NCBI GenBank assembly: GCA_002238685.1
Contig: MPMV01000019.1
Span: 1-64,000 of the forward strand
From: a bacterium EF100-94H03 bin56
GTDB taxonomy: Bacteria; Pseudomonadota; Alphaproteobacteria; SP197
DNA length: 64,000 bases
Direction of reading: 5' to 3'
Shown: piece by piece, positions 21,494-29,546 of the stretch
Layout: every line of letters starts with the position of its first letter
Position numbering within the stretch: the first letter of the stretch is position 1
The notes under the pieces: model-generated
Database searches by the model: none
What the model was told of the DNA's origin: nothing
Seen by the model: only the letters and a program-made list of their open reading frames with translations
Translations under genes and position numbers: made by a program

Positions 21494-21562
21494 CCGAAGG
21501 GGCATGATGGAGCCTGCGCCCTCAAGGAAGGGACGGAAGGAACGAGCCGTCGTCGCGCAGCG
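21413..21562 (+). repeat. Dispersed repeat R1, copy B (soxR tail plus VOC tail)
   Basis: Same sequence as 3915-4063, 17.5 kb away, in the same orientation. In this copy the VOC gene is complete and soxR is reduced to its tail. Copy B joins R2 copy A directly at 21413-21417. Confidence 0.9.
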
Positions 21563-21908
21563 AACAACGGTTCCCGTCCGGGTCGACGAAGTCGCCGACG
21601 GTTCCCCAGGTTTCCCGTCTGATGGCGACGCGCACGCCGCGTGACTCCAGTAGACTGGCCGCAGCATCGACATCGCCCACGTTGAACCTCAGCTTGACCG
21701 GGCTTTGCTCGATGGATCGCCCGCCCGGCATCGCCCTGCCGCCGGTTTCGATCATCAGGTAGCTCCCGCCCATCCTCAGGCAGGTGAGCGTGGAGTGCTC
21801 GTCATCGAGCGAGAACAGTTCCGGCAGCTCCAGGATCCGGCGGTAGAAGTCGACACACGCTTCGTACTGCTCGGTGCATAAGATGACGCCACTTCGTTTC
21901 AGGTCCAT
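21522..21908 (-). CDS. VOC-superfamily (glyoxalase/bleomycin-resistance-like) protein
   Basis: A 128-residue single-domain vicinal-oxygen-chelate protein with the paired beta-alpha-beta-beta-beta pattern: SGVILCTEQYEACVDFYRRIL at the start, then LTCLRMGGSYLMIETGG, KLRFNVGDVDAAASLLESRG in the second half and GDFVDPDGNRCSLRDDG at the end. Glu in LMIETGG may be a metal ligand. Members include glyoxalases, dioxygenases and drug-binding proteins, and the function here cannot be told. GGAG lies before the chosen start at 21908. The longer start at 21965 would run into the duplicated lactonase fragment. The gene is convergent with the soxR remnant. Its own upstream region is cut by R3 copy B at 21955, leaving less than 50 bp for a promoter, so expression is uncertain. 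Confidence 0.82.
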   Translation of the reverse strand: MDLKRSGVILCTEQYEACVDFYRRILELPELFSLDDEHSTLTCLRMGGSYLMIETGGRAMPGGRSIEQSPVKLRFNVGDVDAAASLLESRGVRVAIRRETWGTVGDFVDPDGNRCSLRDDGSFLPSLP

Positions 21909-21954
21909 CACGGGTTGCTCCTGATCGTCGCCTCTGCCAGTTGGTCCGAAATCC

Positions 21955-22203
21955 GGTGATGTCATGCCCGAGGCCGATGCATGCGACTTTCGTCGGACGC
22001 TCGAGGAAAGTCATCTGACAATACTGATCCACAACCGCTCGCAGATACCGGGCTCGCTGTTGTTTCAGCGCCGTATGCGAGCCAAGGGGCCCCGCATGTC
22101 TTGCGGTAACGATCCTGATTTCTGGAAGTAAGTGCCCCAAGTCCTCCAAGGCTCCATCGCAAGGCCAGACCGGACAGGAGACATCGCCTGCCCGAGATCT
22201 TGG
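21955..22203 (+). repeat. Direct repeat R3, copy B
   Basis: Second copy of the lactonase 3' end (see 20801-21060). It ends where the 2 kb island with the transposase fragment begins. Confidence 0.9.
21964..22131 (+). pseudogene. Truncated lactonase (MBL-fold) pseudogene
   Basis: An open frame of 55 codons from ATG to TAA reads EADACDFRRTLEESHL ... RMSCGNDPDFWK. The intact gene has ADACYFRRTLEELHL ... IFYGHDPDFWKEV. The zinc-ligand His of YGHDP is replaced by Asn, and a stop comes 11 codons early. The N-terminal 220 residues are missing, so it cannot be functional. Confidence 0.88.
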
Positions 22204-23057
22204 AGGTCAGCTGTCAGCCCGAAATCCTTGCCACACTCGGGTGCCAAGGTGTTCCGGATGATGGCGGTGAAACCGCCGATGAGGGTGGAGAGGCTGTACA
22301 CCGGATCACCGTCAGAGGATCTCTTCATTCCGACCTTGGCCCGGGCGCTCAACGACCCTTTGTCGGCGCCTACAGCATCCTCGTCGTCGAACAGCATGGG
22401 CTTCAGCTTCTGGCGCATGTGCCACTCCACGTACCAGGCGAGCATGCACATGAGGACGTGAGCGCGGACCCGGGGTTCGGCGCGGTGGTAGATGGGGCGG
22501 ATCTTCAGATCCACGGTCTCAAGGCTGCGGAAGGCCCGTTCCACGGAGCTGAGCCGCTTGTAGGCGCGCACCGTGCCGGGACCATCGAGTTCGCTGGCCG
22601 GCAGACTGGTGCGGATCACACAGAGGCCGTCGAGACTGGCCTCGGTAGCGATGGAGGCGTCATCGCGCTCACGGGTGAAGACACCCTTGTCATCGATGGT
22701 CCTTGTGACGTGCTTCGCCATCTTGTGCCTGCCGATGACCTTGCCGACCCGTTCACCGATCTTCTCTCGACCCTTGAGACGGCGCGTCTCGCGCCGTGTT
22801 GCCGCAGGAATGGGTTCGAGCAGAGCCTGGGTGGCCTCGATCATCTCCTGTCGCTTGCGGACCAGCCCACTTGCCGTGGCAAGCTTCGAGGCAGACTCGA
22901 GGATGCGCGCCACGATCATGGCCATCACCTGGTCGCGTCCCGGTGACGACTTGGGATGGAGTTTCGGTTTCGGAGCCCGATCACGTTCGTCGATCACAAG
23001 CCCGACTCGACGAATGAGTTGCAGGTTCGCACCACAATAGTTGATCAGGGTATCGCC
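22204..23057 (-). pseudogene. IS1634-type (IS4 group) transposase, C-terminal fragment
   Basis: A minus-strand frame opens after a TAA at 23058-23060 and runs through the right-hand part of an IS1634-like transposase. Recognisable parts are YKRLSSVERAFRSLETVDLK, IRPIYHRAEPRVRAHVLMCM and LAWYVEWHMRQKLKPMLF, where the glutamate-bearing helix and the C-terminal domain lie. About 280 residues are present of a usual 500-560. The N-terminal domain and first catalytic aspartates are absent, and the frame runs on past the expected C-terminus into R3 copy B antisense. No terminal inverted repeats were found. It is a dead element. Confidence 0.85.
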
Positions 23058-23125
23058 TTATTGCAAGTGCCTGATAATCAGTCTATGACTTGATTGAACA
23101 CTACTTGAAAGCAGGCTGTCGCCTT

Positions 23126-23587
23126 ATGAATACCGGCAAGAGAGCCATTCCGCGCCGTCGCCTGGATCAACGCTTCTCGTCCATGAAGCCGGAAACTCGC
23201 TACCGTCCTCCGCCGAAAGGCTGGGTCAGGGCTGTACGCGACGCCTTGGGCATGTCCGGCGCACAACTCGGCCGACGCATGGGCGTGACGGCCCAAAGCG
23301 TGGCCGACCTCGAGAAGTCCGAGGCCTCCGGAACCATTCAGCTGAAGACGCTTCGCAGGGTTGCTGAGGCGCTGGACTGCGTTGTCGTGTACGCCCTCTT
23401 ACCCAGATCTTCACTGGAAGACATGGTTCAAGGACGAGCCCGCGAGATTGCGCGCAAGGAACTCGTCCGGATCGCGCATACGATGGACCTTGAGGCCCAG
23501 GGCCTGTCTCAGGAAAAGCGCGAAGAACAGATTGAGACCTTTATTCGCGATCACCTTCGAGAGCGTGATCTATGGGAGGATGCTTGA
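23126..23587 (+). CDS. Mobile mystery protein A, XRE-type antitoxin-like regulator
   Basis: A 153-residue helix-turn-helix protein. PPPKGWVRAVRDALGMSGAQ leads into LGRRMGVTAQSVADLEKSEA and IQLKTLRRVAEALDCVVVYA, which is the XRE fold followed by the characteristic sequence of mobile mystery protein A (TIGR02612). The C-terminal helical part ends with ERDLWEDA. ATG at 23126 is preferred over TTG at 23090 because the family begins near here. It overlaps the Fic gene by 4 bp. The A/B pair is found in changing genomic places, hence the name, and behaves like a toxin-antitoxin-type module. Here it shares a 2 kb island with a broken transposase. Confidence 0.88.
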   Translation: MNTGKRAIPRRRLDQRFSSMKPETRYRPPPKGWVRAVRDALGMSGAQLGRRMGVTAQSVADLEKSEASGTIQLKTLRRVAEALDCVVVYALLPRSSLEDMVQGRAREIARKELVRIAHTMDLEAQGLSQEKREEQIETFIRDHLRERDLWEDA

Positions 23588-24171
23588 GCGAACTCTTCGA
23601 CGAACCGGCCGATGCGACGCCTCTCGAACCGGACGAACGCGAGGGTCTGCTCCAGACCTGGATTACCTACCGCCGAGACCTGAACGAGGCAGAGCAAACG
23701 AACGTTGCTGCGGGCACGGTATGGGCCCGGCGCGTTCGCCGACGCGATCTGCTCACGGAGAAGTTCCTTCGGCAGCTTCACGAGCGCCTCTTCGGTGACG
23801 TCTGGGCCTGGGCCGGCGAGTTTCGCAGAACCGAACGAAACATCGGTATCGAGCCGGTGCGGATTCCCGTCGAACTCAGAACGGTACTCGACGACGCTCG
23901 TTACTGGATCGATCACGAAACATTCCCGCCCGACGAGATTGCCGTGCGTCTGCATCACCGGCTGGTCGCGATCCACCCGTTTCCCAACGGCAATGGTCGA
24001 ACGACCCGCTTGATGGGAGATCTGGTGGTGGCGCGGCTCGGCCGCGAACCGTTTACGTGGGGCAGGCAGCACTTGACTGACGTCAGCGAAACGCGCACCA
24101 GATACAGTGCCTCCCTTCGGGCTGCGGACAACCACGACATCGGACCGTTGCTGGAGTTCGCGCGCTCTTGA
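23584..24171 (+). CDS. Mobile mystery protein B, Fic-domain protein
   Basis: A 195-residue Fic/DOC-family protein. The catalytic loop HPFPNGNGRTTR near residue 138 is a complete HPFx(D/N)GNGRxxR motif, so AMP transfer to a target hydroxyl is expected. GDVWAWAGEFRRTERNIGI near residue 77 is the typical Fic flap region. The start DEPADATPLEPDE matches mobile mystery protein B (TIGR02613). I chose TTG at 23584, overlapping the stop of gene A (TTGA), with GGGAGGA just upstream. ATG at 23572 is the alternative and adds four residues. An inhibitory (S/T)xxxE(G/N) helix is not evident in it, so restraint probably comes from protein A or regulation. Confidence 0.9.
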   Translation: MSELFDEPADATPLEPDEREGLLQTWITYRRDLNEAEQTNVAAGTVWARRVRRRDLLTEKFLRQLHERLFGDVWAWAGEFRRTERNIGIEPVRIPVELRTVLDDARYWIDHETFPPDEIAVRLHHRLVAIHPFPNGNGRTTRLMGDLVVARLGREPFTWGRQHLTDVSETRTRYSASLRAADNHDIGPLLEFARS

Positions 24172-24237
24172 GATCATTCCGCACAGTACGCGAGTGTGCC
24201 GGACTGAATGATCTTGGGCAATTGCGGATTCCGATCT

Positions 24238-24582
24238 GAACCCTGTCAACCCGCTGCCTTTCGACAAGTCATTGCCAGAGTTGAGCGCGACAGGTCAACT
24301 CTTGCCTGCCAGCGACACGGGAAACCTGCGCCGATCCGGCAATGAACGACTGGGCCGGCCTGCAGCCGCCACCTGACACTCGTCCCGTGATGCGCTGCGT
24401 TCTGCCCGGAGGCCTGGACCAAGACCAATGGAACGGCGAATTGCGGCGTGTTGCCGACGGCACATCGTGGCCGTGTCTGATCAACCGGCACTGCTGGCGG
24501 GTTGTGGCTGGTGCACGTCTTGCCATGCGGCGCTGCGGAATGCGGTGAGAGCCTCGGCCTCCTGTGCGCGGGCTCGGGCGAT
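24238..24582. repeat. Direct repeat R2, copy B
   Basis: Second copy of the sequence at 21092-21417. It fills the 309 bp gap between the Fic gene and the oxidoreductase stop codon and extends about 100 bp into the 3' coding end of the latter. Apart from this repeat I see nothing in the gap. Confidence 0.9.
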
Positions 24583-27500
24583 GGCTGCTTCCTTGATGTG
24601 ACCGAAGCCACGAATTCCCGAGGGGACGTTGGCAAGATCCACGGCGGCGGCGTGATTTGCCGGCGTCAGTGCGCTGGCAACCTCGTTCATCCGCTCGATG
24701 TAGTCGGCGATCAGCTGGCGTTCCTGGCGTCGGTCCCGCTGCCAGCCAAAGGGGTCGAGAACAGTACCGCGCAGCCGCCGCATGGCCACGAGACAGCGAA
24801 ACACCACGAGGATCCAGCTGCCGAAGGTCCGTTTCAACCGGTGGCCGGTCGCCGGATCGCGACGCGAGATCAGCGGCGGCGCCAGGTGGAACTGCAATCC
24901 CGGCTTGCCCTCGAAGGTGTCCTGCAGCCTCTTCTTGAATGTGCCGTCGACATAGAGCCGCGCCACCTCGTACTCGTCCTTGTAGGACATCAGCCTGAAG
25001 GCCTGGCGAGAGACGGCGTCGACAAGTCCGTCCCTGCCCGGTGTCAGCCTGCGCTCGGCGTCCGAGATCCGATGGACAAGGTCCAGATACCGTGCCGCCC
25101 AGGCTCGGTCCTGCCAGGATGCGAGGAAGGCGGCGTGGCGTTCCACGAGCGTCTGCCGATCGCGGGTGTCCGGTTCATCCCCGGACGGCACCAGGCTGCG
25201 GACCGCCTCCATGTCGTGAGCCGCATGCCGTCCCAGGAGTACGGCCTGCCTGTTGGTCCGGACGGCAACGCCATTGAGTTCGATGGCCCTGTCGATGGCG
25301 TGGTCCGGGAGCGGCAGAAGACCCTTTTGCAGGGCATAGCCGAGCATGAAGAGATTGGCAGCGATGCCGTCACCGAGAAGATTTCTGGCGAGGTGTGTGG
25401 CATCGACGACGTGGATCGCTGCGCTGCCAACAGCGTCCTCAAGCGCCTTCTCAAGGGCCCCAAGCGGATACTCGAGATCGGGGTCGAGGGCAAAGGCGCC
25501 GGTCATTGTCTTCTCGGCATTGACGACGGCCGTGGTCGTGCCTGGCGCCAGTTTGCGAAGAGTGTCCGGTGCCGCCGCCGTGACCATGTCGCAGGCCAGC
25601 AGCAGGCGGGCTCCGCCGTCGGTGATCCGCGGTGCGTGGAGCTCGCCGGGAGACCTGGCGATACGGATGTGACTGACCACGGCCCCCCCTTTCTGGGCCA
25701 TGCCGATCATGTCGAGCACCGTGATACCCTTGCCTGCGATATGTGCCGCCATGCCGAGGAGTGCGCCGACCGTGACCACCCCGGTACCGCCAATGCCTGC
25801 CACCACGATGTCCCACGGCCGCTCGAGAGGCGCCATGGCCGGTTGCGGCAGGTGTCCCGACGCCAGGGAATGAAGCGCCTCCTTGCCGCTGCGGCGCGGC
25901 CGGACACCGGTGACGGTCACAAGAGCCGGGCAGAATCCCTTGATGCAGGACATGTCCATGTTGCAGGAAGACTGATCGATTTGTCGCTTGCGACCGGACG
26001 GTGCCTCCACCGGAACGATCGCCACGCAGTTCGACTGCAGACCGCAATCGCCGCACCCCTCACACACCTCCTCGTTGATGAGGACACGCTCTCCAGGATC
26101 CGGCAGGGTGCCGCGTTTGCGACGCCGGCGCTTCTCTGCGGCACAGGTCTGGTCGTAGATGAGTACGGTCAGTCCGGGTACCTTCGCCAGGGCGCGCTGG
26201 ACCAGCTCCAGGTCGTCGCGATGATGCACCGTGCAGCCTTCTGGCCAGCGCGTCGCCGCCGGATACTTCGCCGGATCGTCGGTGACGACGCGAACCTCCC
26301 GTGCTCCTTCAGACGCCACCTGGCGAGCGATCCGTGGCGGGCTGACATCGATGTCAGCGCTCTGCCCGCCGGTCATCGCAACGGCATCGTTGCACAGGAT
26401 CTTGTAGGTAATGTTGACGTTTGCCGCCGCGGCGGCGCGAATCGCCAGCAGACCCGAGTGGCTGTAGGTACCGTCACCCAGATTGACAAAGACATGGTCC
26501 GTGGCGACGAACGGAGCCTGGCCGATCCATGAGGCGCCCTCCGCACCCATGTGGGTGAAGGTCGCGGTATTTCTCTTCATGCCGAGCGCCAGGTAGTGGC
26601 AGCCGATACCGGCCAGGGCCCGGCTTCCCCGGGGCACCCTGGTCGACGTGTTGTGCGGGCAACCGGCGCAGAAGTAGGGCGTGCGCTCGAGGGGCGGCGC
26701 CTCCATGGCAGGGGCTGGCTGGTGGCGGGAACGGAACCGTCCGGTGAAGGTCGTGGAACCGGTGAGAGCGTCGAGACGGGGCGCGATGATGCGGGCGATC
26801 GTTGACGGATCGAGTTCGCCATCCGACGCCACGAGAGGTGCTCCTGCCGCATCACGCTTGCCGCTCACCTGCGGCCGGCGCGTCGCCGGCAGGTGATAGA
26901 GCGCCTCCTTGATCTGGGTTTCGATGAGAGCGCGTTTTTCCTCGATGACGAGAATGTCCTCGAGGCCCGTGGCGAACTCCGCGAGACCCTCTGTCTCCAG
27001 GGGCCACGTCATGCCCACCTTGTAGAGACGCAGTCCGACAGCCTCCAGGGCGGCGTCATCAAGTCCGAGATCGTCCAGGGTCTGGGCCAGATCAAGCCAG
27101 GATTTCCCCGCCGCCACGATGCCGAGGCGCGCCTCGTGGCTGCCTCCGACAATGCGGTCGAGACGATTCGCCCGGGCAAAGGCCCTGGCGGCGTCGAGCT
27201 TGTGGTTCTGCAGGCGCTCCTCCTGGCGCATCGGGTCATCGGGCCAGCGGATGTTGAGTCCCCCGGCCACCGGGTCGATGCAAGGGGGTGCATCGACGTG
27301 CCGGTCCGGCACGAGTTCGATCGATGAGGATGCATCGAGGTTGTCTGCTGTCGTCTTGAAGCCGATCCAGCATCCCGAATGGCGGGACATTTCGATGCCG
27401 ATGATTCCGAAATCGAGAATTTCCGCCACGCCGGCCGGGTTGAGAACCGGAATTCCGGCCGCCACAAAGGCCTGTTCGCTCTGGTGCGGCAGTGTCGAGG

Positions 27501-27957
27501 ACCGGCAGCCGTGATCGTCGCCGGCGATCAGCAGCACGCCGCCATGCTTCGCCGATCCGGCCAGATTGCCGTGTCTGAAGACATCCCCGGAACGGTCAAC
27601 TCCCGGACCCTTGCCATACCAGTAGGCGAACACCCCGTCATGGCGTGCGTCATCGAACAGCTGGGCCTGCTGACTGCCCCAGATGGCAGTCGCCGCGAGA
27701 TCCTCGTTGATGCCCGGCTGGAAGTGGACGCGGTGCGACTCCAAATGTCCCGCGGCGCGCCAGAGCTGCTGGTCATAGCCGCCGAGGGGGGAACCGCGGT
27801 ACCCGGAGATGAACCCGGCCGTGTCCAGTCCCGCCCTGGCGTCGCGCCGGCGCTGTTCCAGGGGCAGACGGACCAGGGCCTGGATGCCCGTCAGGTAGAC
27901 ACGCCCTTCTTCAAGGACGTACTTGTCATCGAGGCTGACCTCGCCTTCCGGCATGAG
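24481..27957 (-). CDS. Indolepyruvate ferredoxin oxidoreductase, fused single-chain type
   Basis: About 1,158 residues, normal for the fused (IorA-gamma) enzyme that oxidatively decarboxylates aryl-pyruvates to acyl-CoA. In order: VSLDDKYVLEEGRVYLTG and the first domain with GYRGSPLGGYDQQLW; a thiamine-binding domain with CAGCPHNTST, GIGCHYLALGM, NLGDGTYSHSGLLAIR and CNDAVAMTGGQ; a cysteine-rich segment CEGCGDCGLQSNC with CNMDMSCIKGFCP; and the gamma domain AGIGGTGVVTVGALLG, DMIGMAQKGGAVVSHI. The frame opens at 28233. I start it at 27957 (MPEGEVSLDDKY) from family likeness, and 28035 or 27999 are possible. It is divergent from a class III aminotransferase that could supply its keto-acid substrate. 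Confidence 0.9.
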   Translation of the reverse strand, partial: LMPEGEVSLDDKYVLEEGRVYLTGIQALVRLPLEQRRRDARAGLDTAGFISGYRGSPLGGYDQQLWRAAGHLESHRVHFQPGINEDLAATAIWGSQQAQLFDDARHDGVFAYWYGKGPGVDRSGDVFRHGNLAGSAKHGGVLLIAGDDHGCRSSTLPHQSEQAFVAAGIPVLNPAGVAEILDFGIIGIEMSRHSGCWIGFKTTADNLDASSSIELVPDRHVDAPPCIDPVAGGLNIRWPDDPMRQEERLQNHKLDAARAFARANRLDRIVGGSHEARLGIVAAGKSWLDLAQTLDDLGLDDAALEAVGLRLYKVGMTWPLETEGLAEFATGLEDILVIEEKRALIETQIKEALYHLPATRRPQVSGKRDAAGAPLVASDGELDPSTIARIIAPRLDALTGSTTFTGRFRSRHQPAPAMEAPPLERTPYFCAGCPHNTSTRVPRGSRALAGIGCHYLALGMKRNTATFTHMGAEGASWIGQAPFVATDHVFVNLGDGTYSHSGLLAIRAAAAANVNITYKILCNDAVAMTGGQSADIDVSPPRIARQVASEGAREVRVVTDDPAKYPAATRWPEGCTVHHRDDLELVQRALAKVPGLTVLIYDQTCAAEKRRRRKRGTLPDPGERVLINEEVCEGCGDCGLQSNCVAIVPVEAPSGRKRQIDQSSCNMDMSCIKGFCPALVTVTGVRPRRSGKEALHSLASGHLPQPAMAPLERPWDIVVAGIGGTGVVTVGALLGMAAHIAGKGITVLDMIGMAQKGGAVVSHIRIARSPGELHAPRITDGGARLLLACDMVTAAAPDTLRKLAPGTTTAVVNAEKTMTGAFALDPDLEYPLGALEKALEDAVGSAAIHVVDATHLARNLLGDGIAANLFMLGYALQKGLLPLPDHAIDRAIELNGVAVRTNRQAVLLGRHAAHDMEAVRSLVPSGDEPDTRDRQTLVERHAAFLASWQDRAWAARYLDLVHRISDAERRLTPGRDGLVDAVSRQAFRLMSYKDEYEVARLYVDGTFKKRLQDTFEGKPGLQFHLAPPLISRRDPATGHRLKRTFGSWILVVFRCLVAMRRLRGTVLDPFGWQRDRRQERQLIADYIERMNEVASALTPANHAAAVDLANVPSGIRGFGHIKEAAIARARAQEAEALTAFRSAAWQDVHQPQPASSAG

Positions 27958-28110
27958 TGGAGGACCGCTTGCGTGGAGGGGGCGAATGCCGGTCACCATA
28001 GCGATCACGGGGCCTTGCGGCGAGTCGCGATTCATCGTCCGCGAGTGTGGTCTTCTGCGGGGAAGTGGACTAAAGAGAACCAGACCGAACCTGCCCGTGA
28101 GGAATCCGTC

Positions 28111-29499
28111 ATGACCGTCATCCCCAACTCGCCCCACGCGCGCGACGCCGCAACCCTCATCCACCCCTATTCCAACCTGGTGGCCCACGAGAGGGAAGGC
28201 CCGCTCATCATCGAGAAGGGCAACGGTGTCCATGTCGAGGATCTCGAAGGCAACACCTACATCGAGGGACTCGCCGGCCTGTGGTGCACCTCGCTAGGCT
28301 TCAACAACGAACGTCTGGTCGAGGCAGCGGCCGCGCAGATGCGCAAGCTTCCCTACTACCACGCCTTCTTTCACCGCTCCTCGATGCCGTCCATCGAGTT
28401 GGCCGAACGCCTGATCGACATGTCGCCGGCACCGATGGCGCGTGTCTGGTTCGCCAATTCCGGTTCCGAGGCCAACGACCATGCGGTGAAATTCGTCTGG
28501 TACTACAACAACGCCCGCGGCAAGCCCGAAAAGAAGAAGATCATCGCCCGTCTCGGCGGTTATCACGGCATCTGCGTGTCGTCGGGCAGCCTCACCGGCA
28601 TTCCGCTGATGCACAAGGGCTTTGATCTGCCGATCGCCAACATCATGCACACCGGGTCGCCGCACTGGTACCACGAGGGCCTGGAGGGTGAATCGGAAGA
28701 GGATTTCTCGACCCGAAGGGCCGAGGAACTCGAGCAGATGATTCTTGCCGAGGGACCCGAGACCGTGGCCGCCTTCATCGCCGAGCCTGTCATGGGTGCT
28801 GGCGGTGTCATCGTGCCGCCCGCCGGGTACTTCGAGAAGATCCAGGCCGTCCTGGCGAGATACGACGTGCTGATGATCGCCGATGAGGTGATCTGCGGTT
28901 TCCACCGCACCGGTCAGCTGTTCGGTTCCAACACCTACGGCATCAAGCCCGATATCATGGTCGTGGCAAAGCAGCTCTCCTCGGCCTACCTGCCGATCAG
29001 TGCGGTGATCGTGAACGAGAAGGTCTATGGACCGATTCGCGACTTCTCCGATGAAAACGGCGTGTTTGCGACGGGCTTCACCTATTCGGGCCATCCCGTT
29101 CCGGCAGCAGTTGCCGTGGAGACCCTCAAGATCTACGACGAAATCAACATTGCCGACCACGTGGCGAAGATCGCACCGGTGATGCAGGAGCGACTCATGG
29201 CCCTCGCCGATCACCCGATCGTCGGCGAAGCGAGGGGAGTCGGCCTCATCGGCGCGGTGGAGCTCGTCAGGGACAAGGAGACCCGGGAGAACTTCCCGCC
29301 GGCCATTGCCAACTACTGCGGCGAACGGTGCCTCGCGCATCGCCTCATCGTGCGGGCGGCCGGGGGCAACTCTGTCGCGGTCTGTCCTCCCCTCATCATC
29401 GAGGAAGAGCAGATTCACCAGATCTTCGATCGCCTGAAGGCGGCACTCGACGACACCCTGGAGCACGTCCGCCAGGAGAGCCTGCTCGACGCAGCCTGA
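28111..29499 (+). CDS. Class III (omega-type) aminotransferase
   Basis: A 462-residue PLP-dependent transaminase of subgroup II. The start is YSNLVAHEREGPLIIEKGNG. Then come GLAGLWCTSLGF, the phosphate-binding FANSGSEANDHAVK near residue 118, YHGICVSSGSLTG near residue 153, the aspartate in LMIADEVICGFHRTG near residue 258, and the Schiff-base lysine in VVAKQLSSAYLPISA near residue 287. Members use omega-amino acids, diamines or aromatic amines with pyruvate as acceptor. The sequence resembles the family annotated as aspartate aminotransferase family or omega-amino acid:pyruvate aminotransferase. The start ATG at 28111 follows GTGAGGAA. The longer open frame from 27379 runs antisense to the oxidoreductase and is rejected. 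Confidence 0.93.
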   Translation: MTVIPNSPHARDAATLIHPYSNLVAHEREGPLIIEKGNGVHVEDLEGNTYIEGLAGLWCTSLGFNNERLVEAAAAQMRKLPYYHAFFHRSSMPSIELAERLIDMSPAPMARVWFANSGSEANDHAVKFVWYYNNARGKPEKKKIIARLGGYHGICVSSGSLTGIPLMHKGFDLPIANIMHTGSPHWYHEGLEGESEEDFSTRRAEELEQMILAEGPETVAAFIAEPVMGAGGVIVPPAGYFEKIQAVLARYDVLMIADEVICGFHRTGQLFGSNTYGIKPDIMVVAKQLSSAYLPISAVIVNEKVYGPIRDFSDENGVFATGFTYSGHPVPAAVAVETLKIYDEINIADHVAKIAPVMQERLMALADHPIVGEARGVGLIGAVELVRDKETRENFPPAIANYCGERCLAHRLIVRAAGGNSVAVCPPLIIEEEQIHQIFDRLKAALDDTLEHVRQESLLDAA

Positions 29500-29512
29500 T
29501 CACGCATCAAGG

Positions 29513-29546
29513 GGCGCCCGCTGCCATCGGGAGGTCAGCGGGCGCC
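29513..29546. terminator. GC-rich hairpin between convergent genes
   Basis: GGCGCCCGCTG and CAGCGGGCGCC form a perfect 11 bp stem with a 12 nt loop, just after the aminotransferase stop and reaching into the last codons of the convergent oxidase gene. There is no T-run on either side, so it is either a weak bidirectional terminator or an mRNA 3' end stabiliser. Confidence 0.55.

Noticed and set aside
27379-28110. Upstream extension of the aminotransferase frame
   Set aside because: It is antisense to the oxidoreductase N-terminal domain. The aminotransferase has a proper start and ribosome site at 28111.
28294-29466. Minus-strand 390-codon frame opposite the aminotransferase
   Set aside because: Shadow frame. 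The plus strand carries all transaminase motifs.
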